A stretch of DNA of 64,000 bases from Sphingorhabdus lutea (GTDB lineage Bacteria > Pseudomonadota > Alphaproteobacteria > Sphingomonadales > Sphingomonadaceae): positions 1 through 64,000 of the forward strand of contig NZ_CP018154.1 in the NCBI RefSeq assembly GCF_001889025.1, given 5' to 3'. The stretch's first letter is position 1; the number at the start of each line of letters is the position of its first letter. This document shows positions 29,123 through 36,946 of this stretch, one piece after another. The translations under genes and the position numbers were made by a program. The notes beneath the pieces were generated by a model. That model was not told the DNA's origin, made no database searches, and saw only the letters and a list, made by a program, of their open reading frames with translations.

Positions 29123-29546
29123 TTTGTGGCGGCGGGCCTATCCCTAACGGCATGGCGCCAGCGCCTAATCCATGCGCCCAGATGCATAATTTGCCATCCT
29201 TGCAAGGATAATGTGCATCAATTATTGTTGCGACATGGTTAAATCTTTCACATGAAATGTTTTTGTCGGAACGAAGGAATATATGTCTAGGAATTGATGC
29301 CTTGGTATCATTCAGGTCCTTTTTTAGGAACTTTACCAATTTACGCTCTGAACTGAATTTATACCCCCAATATGTAATATCATCTTTATGGACAGTTACT
29401 TCTGTAAATGCCGCTATTTCGGTGAATTCTATTTCATCATAAACCCAATGGTCAATCTTAGAACAAGTTTTGGGAACTTCGTTCTCAAAATAAGATGTGT
29501 AAGGCGTAAAAAGCAAGGCTAAAGCTACGATATTAAAAATTTTCAT
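29118..29546 (-). CDS. Putative immunity protein, ExbD/TolR-like periplasmic domain
   Basis: A protein of about 142 residues starting MKIFNIVALALLFTPYTSYF, an uncleaved or signal helix. The body (EVTVHKDDITYWGYKFSSER, RHIFLRSDKNISCERF, AHYPCKDGKLCIWA) resembles small ExbD-like domains found beside polymorphic toxins; this match is from memory and moderate. The last residues HGLGAGAMPLGIGPPPQN look appended: the stop comes from the adjoining remnant gene, so the native C-terminus was probably lost in recombination. The ATG at 29546 overlaps the TGA of a toxin stub. Confidence 0.6.
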   Translation of the reverse strand: MKIFNIVALALLFTPYTSYFENEVPKTCSKIDHWVYDEIEFTEIAAFTEVTVHKDDITYWGYKFSSERKLVKFLKKDLNDTKASIPRHIFLRSDKNISCERFNHVATIIDAHYPCKDGKLCIWAHGLGAGAMPLGIGPPPQN

Positions 29547-29714
29547 TGACCTGTCCAATCCGCAATACAATGATTTTTACATCCTTGTGTAGACTTTCTT
29601 AGTTCATAATCTGAGCGATAACCATAGGCTTTTGTAATGATGGCTTCGGAACGGTAAGCTGGCCAATGCTCTCTTCCCCTGCCGTATTAGAATAATGGTG
29701 TAAAGTGATCTGTA
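29543..29714 (-). pseudogene. Rhs toxin-tip C-terminal stub
   Basis: An open segment that begins directly after the stop of the NTF2-fold immunity gene, in the same frame. It reads GREHWPAYRSEAIITKAYGY then RSDYELRKSTQGCKNHC and ends WTGQ with TGA overlapping the next ATG. No start codon or junction remains. The Cys/His-containing end may be part of a nuclease-like fold, but that is a guess. Confidence 0.5.
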
Positions 29715-30107
29715 TTATTTCCCATGACTCAATCTAATTATAGCACCACTTTGCTTATCAATTATAATTAAAACTACGCCGCCTTTTACAGCTATATTTG
29801 ATTTATTTTCAGGTATTTGACCGGTTATCTTCCAATATTTTTCGCTATTCGTAACTATAAAAGGCTTCTGCTTTGATATATTGCTTTTCCCATATATTTT
29901 CGATGCAATTGCATCAGCTATTTGGGTAGCTGTTTCTACATCTGAAGCATAACCATATTTAGGTTTGTAATTATGGTCCTGTTGAAATAGCTCAATTTTT
30001 TCCTTGCCTTTATAAATATAGTCTTTTCTGGATTGTTCGTTATTTTTATAGTTTGAACAAGAGGATAGTATAAAAATTGAAAAAATAAGTCCTAAATATT
30101 TTAACAT
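29715..30107 (-). CDS. NTF2-fold immunity lipoprotein
   Basis: A 130-residue lipoprotein with signal MLKYLGLIFSIFILSSCSNY and Cys lipobox. The remainder matches the NTF2-fold immunity family seen beside Rhs/CDI toxins: YASDVETATQIADAIASKIY, KPFIVTNSEKYWKITGQIP and a final GGVVLIIIDKQSGAIIRLSH. It follows the DUF4329-type Rhs tip (30180-30917) and is most likely its antidote, held in the periplasm. A broken copy sits beside the tRNA at 26711-26974. Confidence 0.82.
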   Translation of the reverse strand: MLKYLGLIFSIFILSSCSNYKNNEQSRKDYIYKGKEKIELFQQDHNYKPKYGYASDVETATQIADAIASKIYGKSNISKQKPFIVTNSEKYWKITGQIPENKSNIAVKGGVVLIIIDKQSGAIIRLSHGK

Positions 30108-30179
30108 AAATCACCTAAGTATATTTTATTAGATTATAGCACAATAAATTTATTGGTTATAGTGGTTTAGTTCTTATAC

Positions 30180-30917
30180 TCATTTGCAAAAATGTCCCGG
30201 TGTACAATATTCTTGGGGCCGACTTTCAGGCGGAGGCAACGGTTCAGGTGCCGATTGATTTTTTGTATTTCCGATTATTGCTATTCTCTCATCATTTTTT
30301 GTCTGAATATTATCCTTTTTGTTTGGATTAAATTCCTTAATGCTTCCACTAGGGGTAGCTAAATAGCCAATTGTGCCTAAGTTTTGACTATTGTTAATAT
30401 CTGTAGGGCTAAAATTTTCTTCATCATATTCTGGTGTTTCTGCACCATGAGCGTGGTAATCAGCGACTATTTTAGTAAATAGTGGGCTTGTTTGCTTGAT
30501 AGTAACCCCATCAATTGTACCCTTTTGTGGGCTTGTATAACTAAATGTTCCGTCTAGTCTTTTATATATTACGCCACCGTACTCCCTGTTTTCATTTATC
30601 GATTTATTGTTTATGTCATGAAGTGCGGCCATTGCTGCAAGGCGTATTGTTTTATAGCGTTCCCCCGCTTTCATCCCACTTGGATCAACGCTGTTCACCG
30701 GATCATTGCCGACATAGGCATATAGGTTCATTTGGTCGTCATATCCAATTGGGTCGGTTTGTAAAAAGCGGCCTAGTGTGGGGGAGTAGATGCGGGCTTT
30801 ATAATGGTAGCGAGCATGGCGCTCTTTCGGGGAAAGAGCAGCCACGTACAGCCCGATTTCTGGCCTTAACTTTTTATGCCTAAGCTTTTCATTTTGGGCT
30901 TGTGCTTGCATCACCAT
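30180..30917 (-). CDS. Rhs C-terminal tip with DUF4329 domain (class A junction)
   Basis: A 245-residue orphan tip. Residues about 28-70 are the conserved Rhs core end: [40 protein letters not shown] and DPSG. The variable domain then carries [40 protein letters not shown] and [15 protein letters not shown], the His and Asp/Glu pattern of DUF4329 toxins. A Pro-rich tail ends CTPGHFCK. It is cut off from an RHS shell by frameshifts upstream (30918-31520), so it cannot be delivered unless recombined. Its N-terminal 27 residues are partly frameshifted core sequence. Confidence 0.78.
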   Translation of the reverse strand: MVMQAQAQNEKLRHKKLRPEIGLYVAALSPKERHARYHYKARIYSPTLGRFLQTDPIGYDDQMNLYAYVGNDPVNSVDPSGMKAGERYKTIRLAAMAALHDINNKSINENREYGGVIYKRLDGTFSYTSPQKGTIDGVTIKQTSPLFTKIVADYHAHGAETPEYDEENFSPTDINNSQNLGTIGYLATPSGSIKEFNPNKKDNIQTKNDERIAIIGNTKNQSAPEPLPPPESRPQEYCTPGHFCK

Positions 30918-31520
30918 GCCCCCGGCATGGCGCTGGCTGCGCTAAATTGGAACCGCCCAATATTGGTAGCGGCGGGGATGCCATATTGCTGGGGAAGAGC
31001 GCCATCAATCCTATTATAGCTGTTTATATTCAATGCTATATGCCCCAAATTTGAATATAATAACTATGCTGCCTTTATCATCGCATTACAAGATAAAAAT
31101 GTGGGCAGATAGCGCATATTGCTGGTTAAGTATCGAGGAAACGGGAAGGCGTGGGACGCCTTTCCAAGTGACGAGACGGCCAAGCGGGTCATAGCGCAAG
31201 GTTGCGCCCTGTTTTTCTAAGGTTCGTACCAGAAGCCTGAACCAATCTGTTTTCTTGCGTCTTGGTATAGCTGAAACTGCCATCGCCCGTCAAATTGCCA
31301 TTGGCATCATATAAAAATGCCGCGCCCGTGGATGTTGATATATATTGGTTTAGGCCGTTGGTGGTGGAGGCACGGGTGAGGTTGACAGCTATAGGAATCA
31401 AAGCTCTGCGCCACCGAGGCAAACCGCTCAAATCCATCATGGCTGGATACAATCCCAGGGCCAGTGGTGCTCTGAAAACGAGGCGCGACTGGTACAGAAG
31501 TTGGGTCGCACAAAAACCAG
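30918..31520 (-). pseudogene. Decayed RHS-repeat core fragment
   Basis: YD-repeat pieces in different frames. On the minus strand, from high to low coordinate, I read HDGFERFASVAQSFDSY, then NLTRASTTNGLNQYIS and FLYDANGNLTGDGSFSYT, then GATLRYDPLGRLVTWKGV, then NSYNRID..QYGIPAATNIGRFQ. These match the order of a sphingomonad RHS core that ends in the class A junction. At least three frameshifts or stops, and a deletion of roughly 70 codons between GRLV and NSY, are needed. This is the only piece of real RHS core in the window. Confidence 0.75.
30980..31121. repeat. Direct repeat D, left copy
   Basis: About 142 bp matched at 32456-32596 (GCCATATTG...GCGCATATTG) with roughly ten differences. 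It spans the part of the RHS core before the junction. Confidence 0.85.
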
Positions 31521-31657
31521 CTGCGTCTCGCTGATCCAACGGTACTTCACTAACAGCAGGCGCTGCGTCGGGCGTTGGCCTTAAGGCTTCGAGAATTGTG
31601 ACGTCGATTCGGTTTCTATGTGAGATCATTCAAGTCGGTGCAATCGAGTCGAACGAA

Positions 31658-31930
31658 TCATCGCGGTACGATGCACCGCTTGGCTGCATTATAGAAGGAG
31701 ATTGGATCATCCCGGTTCTCTTCCCTCCAAACAATTTCATCTTGAGTGAAATTGGCTATTTGGAGAACTAGGTCGTCCAATGTTTCAACCCACCTATCTC
31801 CATTGGAGATATAGGCGCCTGATTCGTCTTCCAAGTTCAGTTTCCAGCCTCCAGGTTGTTCTTTGTAGAACGAGATGACAACCGTTTCCTCGCCATCCTG
31901 GACTCTTGCATAATATGTAGCTGAAGGCAT
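31658..31930 (-). CDS. Putative immunity protein
   Basis: A 90-residue cytosolic protein (no signal) starting MPSATYYARVQDGEETVVIS. It is acidic and beta/alpha mixed, with WKLNLEDESGAYISNGDRWV and DLVLQIANFTQDEIVWREEN. No family recognised. It begins immediately after the stop of the tip at 31931 and is therefore its likely antidote. Codon use is richer in G and C than in the neighbouring cassettes, pointing to a separate origin. Confidence 0.6.
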   Translation of the reverse strand: MPSATYYARVQDGEETVVISFYKEQPGGWKLNLEDESGAYISNGDRWVETLDDLVLQIANFTQDEIVWREENRDDPISFYNAAKRCIVPR

Positions 31931-32467
31931 CTAGTCCTCTTTGAAAAAAATATGATCGTCAGCGACTGGCCGCCAACTACCACGTGCATCCCGCTGTTCC
32001 AAATGAGCATGAGGGCGGATGTTCTTACCTTTCTCCGTGAACTTCATACGCACTTGTCGCTGCCCGTCCGCGCTAACAACCGACAACCCACCAATTACGC
32101 TCGGGTTCTTGACAAATTCTACGCCACCTTTGCCATCTCCCACGACTGGAATGAAATCCGCAATCGTTGGAGCAACGTCAGCGAGGATTTTCGCCGCGAC
32201 AGCGCAATTGCCTATGCACCTATATCGAAGAGCCTCGGCCCCGCGACAGTTACCTCGCTTGAGATCCATTGCACGCTCGCTCTGTTTCCCACTCGGATCA
32301 ACGCTGTCCACCGGATCATTGCCGACATAGGCATATAGGTTCATTTGGTCGTCATATCCACCGGAAGCAAATGGCGTGTCGGTTTGTAAGGATGGAGGAG
32401 TGCAGGCATGCGGGGCATGTTTGCGTGCGACGACACCAAGCGTGGGGGAGTAGATGCCATATTGCGG
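31931..32467 (-). CDS. Rhs C-terminal tip, class A junction with inserted segment
   Basis: Continuous open frame. Its N-terminal part reads YGIYSPTLGVVARKHAPHAC, then [20 protein letters not shown] and [15 protein letters not shown], i.e. the Rhs core end with an in-frame alteration. The toxin part is GKQSERAMDLKRGN, a CRGAEALRYRCIGNCAVAAK stretch, FIPVVGDGKGGVEF and a C-terminal RMKFTEKGKNIRPHAHLEQR. The final half resembles the small GNAT-independent RHS tips with a conserved His, but I cannot name it. The first ATG inside is at 32344. The variable part is visibly GC-richer than the flanks. Confidence 0.6.
   Translation of the reverse strand, partial: PQYGIYSPTLGVVARKHAPHACTPPSLQTDTPFASGGYDDQMNLYAYVGNDPVDSVDPSGKQSERAMDLKRGNCRGAEALRYRCIGNCAVAAKILADVAPTIADFIPVVGDGKGGVEFVKNPSVIGGLSVVSADGQRQVRMKFTEKGKNIRPHAHLEQRDARGSWRPVADDHIFFKED
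32353..32455. repeat. Direct repeat B, right copy
   Basis: Partner of 28555-28657, same length. In this copy the reading frame stays open through the repeat into the tip at 31931. Confidence 0.9.
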
Positions 32468-32596
32468 CGGAAGAGCGTTATCAATCCTATTATAGCTGTT
32501 ATATTCAATGCTATATGCCCCAAATTTGAATATAATATTTATGCTGCCTTTATCATCGCATTACAAGATAAAAATGTGGGCAGGTAGCGCATATTG
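32456..32596. repeat. Direct repeat D, right copy
   Basis: Partner of 30980-31121. Here the segment coding PAATNIGRFQ..YKARM is deleted, so QYG is joined directly to IYSPTLG. Confidence 0.85.
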
Positions 32597-32646
32597 ATGT
32601 TGGTGTAGTTCTTAACTGCGCCTTCATACCAGTTTGGCTAATGCTG

Positions 32647-32877
32647 CTACATTCTGGGGGATTGATCTATTTGCTTCGTAGCAAATGCATCACAATCTTC
32701 GCGTATCCAAATTACATAAGATTCACCCTCAACCGCATTAAAACTCACCACATAATATTTGTAATCAGCAATTCTTTGAACAATATTTTCAATCTTTTTG
32801 CTACCAGATATGAATTTTTTATCACTTTCAGAACTTCGCTCAAGGCTATGAATTAAATATTTTTTGTGCTTCTCCAA
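32647..32877 (-). CDS. Putative immunity protein, 5' end uncertain
   Basis: A short soluble reading frame (up to 76 residues) with KKIENIVQRIADYKYYVVSF and ESYVIWIREDCDAFATKQID. The only upstream start is TTG at 32877, inside the preceding tip; the real start may be a TTG just after that tip's stop. No family recognised. Its order after a tip stub suggests immunity. Confidence 0.45.
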   Translation of the reverse strand: MEKHKKYLIHSLERSSESDKKFISGSKKIENIVQRIADYKYYVVSFNAVEGESYVIWIREDCDAFATKQIDQSPRM

Positions 32878-33085
32878 TAATAAAGGTCCCTATATTGGCA
32901 ATGCTGCCTCGTCTTGAGCCAGATAGGTAACCTTGAATGTCAGGCGCTCCGGTCACCATGACATCCTTTGGCCAAGTACCTGTGACCCCATAAGTATCAT
33001 AATTACCTGCACTTACAGATTCTGAAATGTTAACAGCTATTTCTCCCACAACTAATTGTTGGGCAAGTGAGCTTTCGCAACCAAA
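32846..33085 (-). pseudogene. Rhs toxin-tip stub
   Basis: Open segment bounded upstream by a stop near 33088. It reads ESSLAQQLVVGEIAVNISES, then YDTYGVTGTWPKDVMVTGAP and ends GTFIIGEAQKIFNS. A possible internal ATG is at 33049. A decayed class B junction lies just upstream, so this is the tip that once followed it. Confidence 0.5.
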
Positions 33086-33129
33086 TTATTCAATATGCCA
33101 TGCTTGGAACAAGCCCGATTCATATCACC

Positions 33130-33290
33130 TTAGAGCAATTTGGATAATGGCCCGCCATCAAGGCCGATGGGGTCTGCCAAAAATTACGAAGCGATATATA
33201 TCGGCCAGCATATTGCGAATAACTGCCCTGTCATAATCCCGATATCGGTTATAATATAAATCGGGAAGCGTCTGTGCCTGTTCCGGAAAG
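33130..33290 (-). pseudogene. Decayed class B Rhs junction
   Basis: Minus-strand DNA matching the intact junction at 40080-40150: YYNRYRDYD is readable, but [10 protein letters not shown] is replaced by a run containing CATATTGCGAATAACTG, and PIGLDGGP is in another frame. The same replacement, including CGATATATATCGGCCAGCAT, occurs at 38825-38920. Confidence 0.65.
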
Positions 33291-33325
33291 GGGGGAAGAA
33301 AGACGCAGCTATGCTCTAGCGATTA

Positions 33326-33796
33326 TTAAAACTGCCACCTACCATAAAAACCAATTCTGCTAGCCAATTCCTCCATATTTCTAAAACTGGCTATGTATTT
33401 ACGATAATTTTTTGGCCCATACCAGCGACGTGCGACAACAAGATTAAAAATTTCCTCACGCGCCTCTTTAAATGTTAATTGTATAGGATCACCATAAATA
33501 TATTCGATATAATATTTGGGCAAGCTGTTTAAGCCTAGCTTAGTGAGAAGCTTACGATATTGACCCAGCTTTTTTACGCCCAGAACCGGAAATTTACGGC
33601 AGTGAACATCAATTACATAGGCATTTTTGATAAATTTTCCACTTTTAAACCCCTTAACACTAACAGTTATTGAAAAATCACCATTATAATACTCAAGAAA
33701 AAATGCCTTATGCCAGGGCAATGGTTGATTAAAATTTCTGATATAGTAATCGTTCATCATTATAAGTGGATATTTAGGTTTTATAAGGCTGCTCAT
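33326..33796 (-). CDS. Putative immunity protein
   Basis: A 156-residue soluble protein without signal. It is basic and aromatic-rich: PLPWHKAFFLEYYNGDFSIT, AYVIDVHCRKFPVLGVKKLG, LTFKEAREEIFNLVVARRWY and a C-terminal MEELASRIGFYGRWQF. No family recognised. The ATG overlaps the stop of the stub upstream (ATGA), the array's usual toxin-immunity coupling. Confidence 0.6.
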   Translation of the reverse strand: MSSLIKPKYPLIMMNDYYIRNFNQPLPWHKAFFLEYYNGDFSITVSVKGFKSGKFIKNAYVIDVHCRKFPVLGVKKLGQYRKLLTKLGLNSLPKYYIEYIYGDPIQLTFKEAREEIFNLVVARRWYGPKNYRKYIASFRNMEELASRIGFYGRWQF

Positions 33797-33948
33797 TCCA
33801 AACTCCCATTAGATAAATCTATTGCTGCGCCTGATGCGCCAAGGCCAGCACCCCTAAATCCATGCCAATAAATATTATGAAGCAGATATATTAAATTGTT
33901 TAATGAATGGTGTATAATCAGTATGTTATACCTATTATTTGCTGAACT
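33793..33948 (-). pseudogene. Rhs toxin-tip C-terminal stub
   Basis: Open segment bounded by a stop at 33949-33951 and ending in TGA within ATGA. It reads LIIHHSLNNLIYLLHNIYWH then GFRGAGLGASGAAIDLSNGS. The end is Gly/Ala-rich, similar in style to the stub at 27763 (GGSGLGS). No start codon remains. Confidence 0.45.
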
Positions 33949-34086
33949 CTATCTAGAATATCGCTGAGAGATTCTTGCTCCGTGAAATTAACATCATTCC
34001 TCGTCGTGCGGCTTTTGATTTGCTGGCAGGACATGATTTGCATCACCAGAATATGTTACATGCATCAGCAAGGTGATATAGAATAT

Positions 34087-34323
34087 CTATTTCCATTTAT
34101 GGATGGTCACTTTGTGAATTAACTTGGCATTTTCGCATTGAACTTCCTCTGTTAATTCTTCACCGCCCCAGCTATGTGTCATGAGATGTTCATGCCTAAA
34201 GCCTGGCATTTTCGCTTGCTGTAGAATAGAAATACAATCATCCAATCCAGCTTCGTTGAAATGGATGTCTATCTCATCACCATCATTTGACAGTTCAAAG
34301 CTAAGTGTGCGATCAATTGTCAT
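34087..34323 (-). CDS. Imm32-type immunity protein
   Basis: A 78-residue protein matching the Imm32 family: a first strand RTLSFELSNDGDEIDIHFNE, the helix GLDDCISILQQAK and the signature HEHLMTHSWGGEELTEEVQ. Imm32 proteins neutralise polymorphic toxins in the cytosol. No toxin stub is recognisable immediately upstream, so its partner has been lost. Confidence 0.72.
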   Translation of the reverse strand: MTIDRTLSFELSNDGDEIDIHFNEAGLDDCISILQQAKMPGFRHEHLMTHSWGGEELTEEVQCENAKLIHKVTIHKWK

Positions 34324-34364
34324 TCAAGCGGTCTCCTATCGGGAATTTTCATTCTATTACAGGA

Positions 34365-34661
34365 TCAATACTCACTTTTATCATCCCACAATAATGTCGC
34401 ATCTTCGCATATGTGAGATAATTGTGTATCGATATAGTTAATAGAGTTTTTGAGTGCGTCTAATTCATCCACGCCATAGATTTTAATGTTCATATTCACA
34501 TGGCCTGTAAACTCTATTTCGGCAAAAAATGCCAACAGATCAATATTTTCACAGACATTTAGGATGCTGATCTTCAAATCAGTGATCTCACCTCGCTTTG
34601 TCTTGACGAGTAAGCGCCTCTCTAAATTTATGGTTTTTCCTAATTCCATTTTTCTTCCCAT
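34365..34661 (-). CDS. Hypothetical protein, DUF6968-like
   Basis: About 98 residues. KTINLERRLLVKTKRGEITD opens the protein and KIYGVDELDALKNSINYIDT is a helix with the YGVD motif of small DUF6968-type proteins; the family match is tentative. The frame extends by a TTG to 34670, where it would overlap the preceding stop; ATGs at 34661 and 34649 are alternatives, the latter with GGGAAG upstream. It forms a pair with 34667-34879. Confidence 0.5.
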   Translation of the reverse strand: MGRKMELGKTINLERRLLVKTKRGEITDLKISILNVCENIDLLAFFAEIEFTGHVNMNIKIYGVDELDALKNSINYIDTQLSHICEDATLLWDDKSEY

Positions 34662-34666
34662 CTCTA

Positions 34667-34879
34667 TCAATCTGGGTCTAATTCTGGATATAATTTGTAT
34701 ATCTGATTTATAAAATCTTCATTGATTATTTGAAGTAGCTTGCCGATTTTAGCCGCCCATAATTTCTTTTCTTTTTGGCATGATATTTTTGAGACAGCGT
34801 CGTCAATCATCCCAATATTTTGATCAAATGATATAGATGCATTTATAATTTTTCTAGCAGTTTCAATATCCATCATCAT
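34667..34879 (-). CDS. Small hypothetical protein (cassette partner)
   Basis: A 70-residue helical protein: MDIETARKIINASISFDQNI, KKLWAAKIGKLLQIINEDFI and a YPELDPD end. The LDPD ending after a helical core occurs in small accessory proteins beside polymorphic toxins (family recollection, weak). It runs into the next gene with overlap, so the two are translated together. Confidence 0.5.
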   Translation of the reverse strand: MMMDIETARKIINASISFDQNIGMIDDAVSKISCQKEKKLWAAKIGKLLQIINEDFINQIYKLYPELDPD

Positions 34880-34890
34880 TCGATATCCTA

Positions 34891-34974
34891 AAACATAGTT
34901 GTCCGGAAAAATTGCGCCAAATATTCAACTTTGGCAGGAAGTATGTTGCAAATAGGTTTTATTGACTTAGCCCA
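34891..34974 (-). pseudogene. Possible toxin-tip stub
   Basis: 28 codons in frame after the stop of the gene at 34975: WAKSIKPICNILPAKVEYLA ending QFFRTTMF. Too short to identify; suggested only by its position before a possible immunity gene. Confidence 0.25.
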
Positions 34975-35289
34975 CTATTCATCAAAAATTTGCTCAGAGG
35001 CATATTCTATATTTTTCTTTAAAGAGTTAATATGATGCTCAATATGTTCAATGAAACTAATTTGTAACCTTATGACTGCTTTTTCAAGATCATCTTTTTT
35101 ACTATAATCAAAATGTTTTGAAAATTCGGCCAATTGGTGAACCGACTCTATTATATCAATAAAATCAATGCGGGTTTGATAAAAGGCATCGACATCCGAA
35201 AGATATGGTTTGATGGCATCAATTAATTTGACCGGCAAATAATCTCTAACTTCATCGGGCAGATAGTCTTTTGGGTCATTATTTTCCAT
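34975..35289 (-). CDS. Putative immunity protein, helical
   Basis: A 104-residue acidic, fully helical protein: DEVRDYLPVKLIDAIKPYLS, DFIDIIESVHQLAEFSKHFD and FIEHIEHHINSLKKNIEYA. No signal, no known family. It has its own ATG with AGGAAGCC-poor context. It lies between two other orphan immunity-type genes. Confidence 0.5.
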   Translation of the reverse strand: MENNDPKDYLPDEVRDYLPVKLIDAIKPYLSDVDAFYQTRIDFIDIIESVHQLAEFSKHFDYSKKDDLEKAVIRLQISFIEHIEHHINSLKKNIEYASEQIFDE

Positions 35290-35339
35290 TAGGAAGCCTT
35301 TACCTAGAATTTCTATATATTATCCACTTTTATAATAGG

Positions 35340-35708
35340 TTAGTCAAAAAATTTAATGCTCATGCCTGCGCGATTTGTCATCTCATCTAAAACCTCTAAT
35401 CTATCAATCTCATATTCTAAATAAGTGATTTCAGAGCCGTCTTTAGAAGGATATTCTTCTTGCGGTGGTTCTATATTGCTTATCGTTACAAGCTTTCTTA
35501 CCTTGGAAAGAAGAAGTTTAGCTGGAAAATGATCAAGCTCTATTCCTTCAAATGCGGGCTTTTCATCTTCCATTATTTTACGCGACTTGGCTCTGGCCAC
35601 ATCTAAATTATCTGCATTAATTAAATAGATATTCTCTGTTACGGAAATTGGTCCAGTGCCATCAACTCTTTGAATAGCATATAATATATGTGCTGCAAAA
35701 CCAGTCAT
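35340..35708 (-). CDS. DUF4288-like protein
   Basis: A 122-residue soluble protein that resembles DUF4288: FAAHILYAIQRVDGTGPISV, ENIYLINADNLDVARAKSRK, KVRKLVTISNIEPPQ and a late GSEITYLEYEIDRLEVLDEM. Such proteins are frequent antidote candidates in toxin arrays. It starts 7 bases after the stop of the upstream stub. Confidence 0.6.
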   Translation of the reverse strand: MTGFAAHILYAIQRVDGTGPISVTENIYLINADNLDVARAKSRKIMEDEKPAFEGIELDHFPAKLLLSKVRKLVTISNIEPPQEEYPSKDGSEITYLEYEIDRLEVLDEMTNRAGMSIKFFD

Positions 35709-35714
35709 ACTTCT

Positions 35715-35857
35715 TTAAAAGGCCCTTCTTCTGCAACCAAATGCTTTTTGAGCAGCTTTGATTTTTAATTTGTCAGAATTTGATAGACTCATATCATCAT
35801 ATGCTTTTTTGAGCCATAGATTAGGTCCATTTGGCATCTCACGTCTGGCTTCATTTT
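35715..35857 (-). pseudogene. Rhs toxin-tip C-terminal stub
   Basis: Open segment ending TAA at 35715-35717. It reads EARREMPNGPNLWLKKAYDD then SDKLKIKAAQKAFGCRRRAF. It is helical and basic with a final Cys-Arg-Arg-Arg. No start codon; bounded by a stop in the tail of the next gene. Confidence 0.45.
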
Positions 35858-36180
35858 TTCATTTTATTTAGATGGTCATTAAATTTTCTGAAATATGAAT
35901 TAAATTCTACTGACAAGTCCAACAACCCAGATGCTCGAATATTCTTTTCTATAGCCGAGAAAACCGTTTTATATTGAAAATAGTTGGGATCGGTGTTGCA
36001 GGATCTAATAATAATGACATCTGCACTTACTCTTAAAATAATTTCACAGGCATCATCAATATTTGCGCCACTTATTTTTGACCAATTAATATTTATTAGT
36101 TCCTGAAGAATCTTTATATCAGTAGGAGGTCGTTGTTTATACAGTGTGATTTTTATTTTCTTCAGGGATATATTTTTCAT
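35851..36180 (-). CDS. Putative immunity protein
   Basis: A 109-residue basic, soluble protein: KKIKITLYKQRPPTDIKILQ, GANIDDACEIILRVSADVII and SVEFNSYFRKFNDHLNKMKK. No family recognised. Its ATG overlaps the TGA of a well-preserved toxin stub upstream. Confidence 0.55.
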   Translation of the reverse strand: MKNISLKKIKITLYKQRPPTDIKILQELININWSKISGANIDDACEIILRVSADVIIIRSCNTDPNYFQYKTVFSAIEKNIRASGLLDLSVEFNSYFRKFNDHLNKMKK

Positions 36181-36329
36181 GGCCGAAATCCATATTCATC
36201 TTGATATGACCAACGATCAGGCCCATTTGGCGGCCATTGACCAGTACTGCCCCATAGAATAATTCGGCCATATGGCTGCACATTTGTTATCATATCCGCA
36301 AATCCACCAGTATATATTAACAGAAACTG
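36177..36329 (-). pseudogene. Rhs toxin-tip C-terminal stub
   Basis: Open segment that starts directly after the stop of the gene at 36330 and ends in ATGA. It reads GGFADMITNVQPYGRIILWG then STGQWPPNGPDRWSYQDEYG and FRP. The PPNGP..WSY..YGF end looks like a conserved toxin C-terminus, but I cannot name it. Confidence 0.5.
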
Positions 36330-36644
36330 TTAAATCACAAATTCATCACCATCTAAATTTATAGTATAGCATTCATAATTTTGATCAGACCCGTCAATTA
36401 AAATGAAATTAGATTCATCGAAAAAAACCTTAACGGATTTTCGATCTCTTTGGATTTCAAATTTCTTTATAGTACATCCAATATATTGAATATACTCATA
36501 ATCTTTAGGCTTTGGATTGTCAAAAATTGTAATATTATTATTGCCTTCAAATTGAATAGAGATTGTATTAACTGTGTAAAGCACGCTTTCTAGACACAAA
36601 CCTATTATTTTGGCTTCATTAAATCTTTCAGCAATTAAATACAT
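36330..36644 (-). CDS. Putative immunity protein
   Basis: A 104-residue beta-rich soluble protein: IIGLCLESVLYTVNTISIQF, YEYIQYIGCTIKKFEIQRD-like segment and KVFFDESNFILIDGSDQNYE. It begins 9 bases after the stop of the class B tip and is its likely antidote. No family recognised. Confidence 0.6.
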   Translation of the reverse strand: MYLIAERFNEAKIIGLCLESVLYTVNTISIQFEGNNNITIFDNPKPKDYEYIQYIGCTIKKFEIQRDRKSVKVFFDESNFILIDGSDQNYECYTINLDGDEFVI

Positions 36645-36653
36645 AATAGTCCC

Positions 36654-36928
36654 TTATTTTGGAGGAATAGGAATATGGGTCTCTGGCCTTGTTCCTAGCT
36701 TCATTGTTGCTGGGTTGATAGGTTGCCATGAACCATCTTGCATAGGTTTCTCTAATTTCCAATGCCCATCTGGATATTGTTCTGTAGCTGGCATTTCTCT
36801 AATTCTCCAGCCGCTGGGTATATCTGTAGAAGGCTCACTGGTCGGGTCATAATCACGATATAGGTTATAATTAAACGGGAAGCGTTTGTACCTGTCCCGG
36901 AAAGGCGGGAAGGGTATAAACGCCAGGT
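36654..36928 (-). pseudogene. Class B Rhs junction with short tip
   Basis: One open frame of about 90 codons without a clear start. It reads FPPFRDRYKRFPFNYNLYRD, then YDPTSEPSTDIPSGWRIREM, then PDGHWKLEKPMQDGSWQPIN and ends ETHIPIPPK. The first part is the class B junction cut just after YDPT; the second is a compact Rhs tip end known beside several toxins. Since [13 protein letters not shown] is deleted, the fusion is a recombination product. Confidence 0.6.
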
Positions 36929-36946
36929 GAAATTACTTGTCCCTGT

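Noticed and set aside
31295..31534. Plus-strand frame in the GC-richer patch that might be a transposase fragment
   Set aside because: The minus strand reads as YD repeats of a decayed RHS core; no DDE-type motif or terminal inverted repeats are seen.
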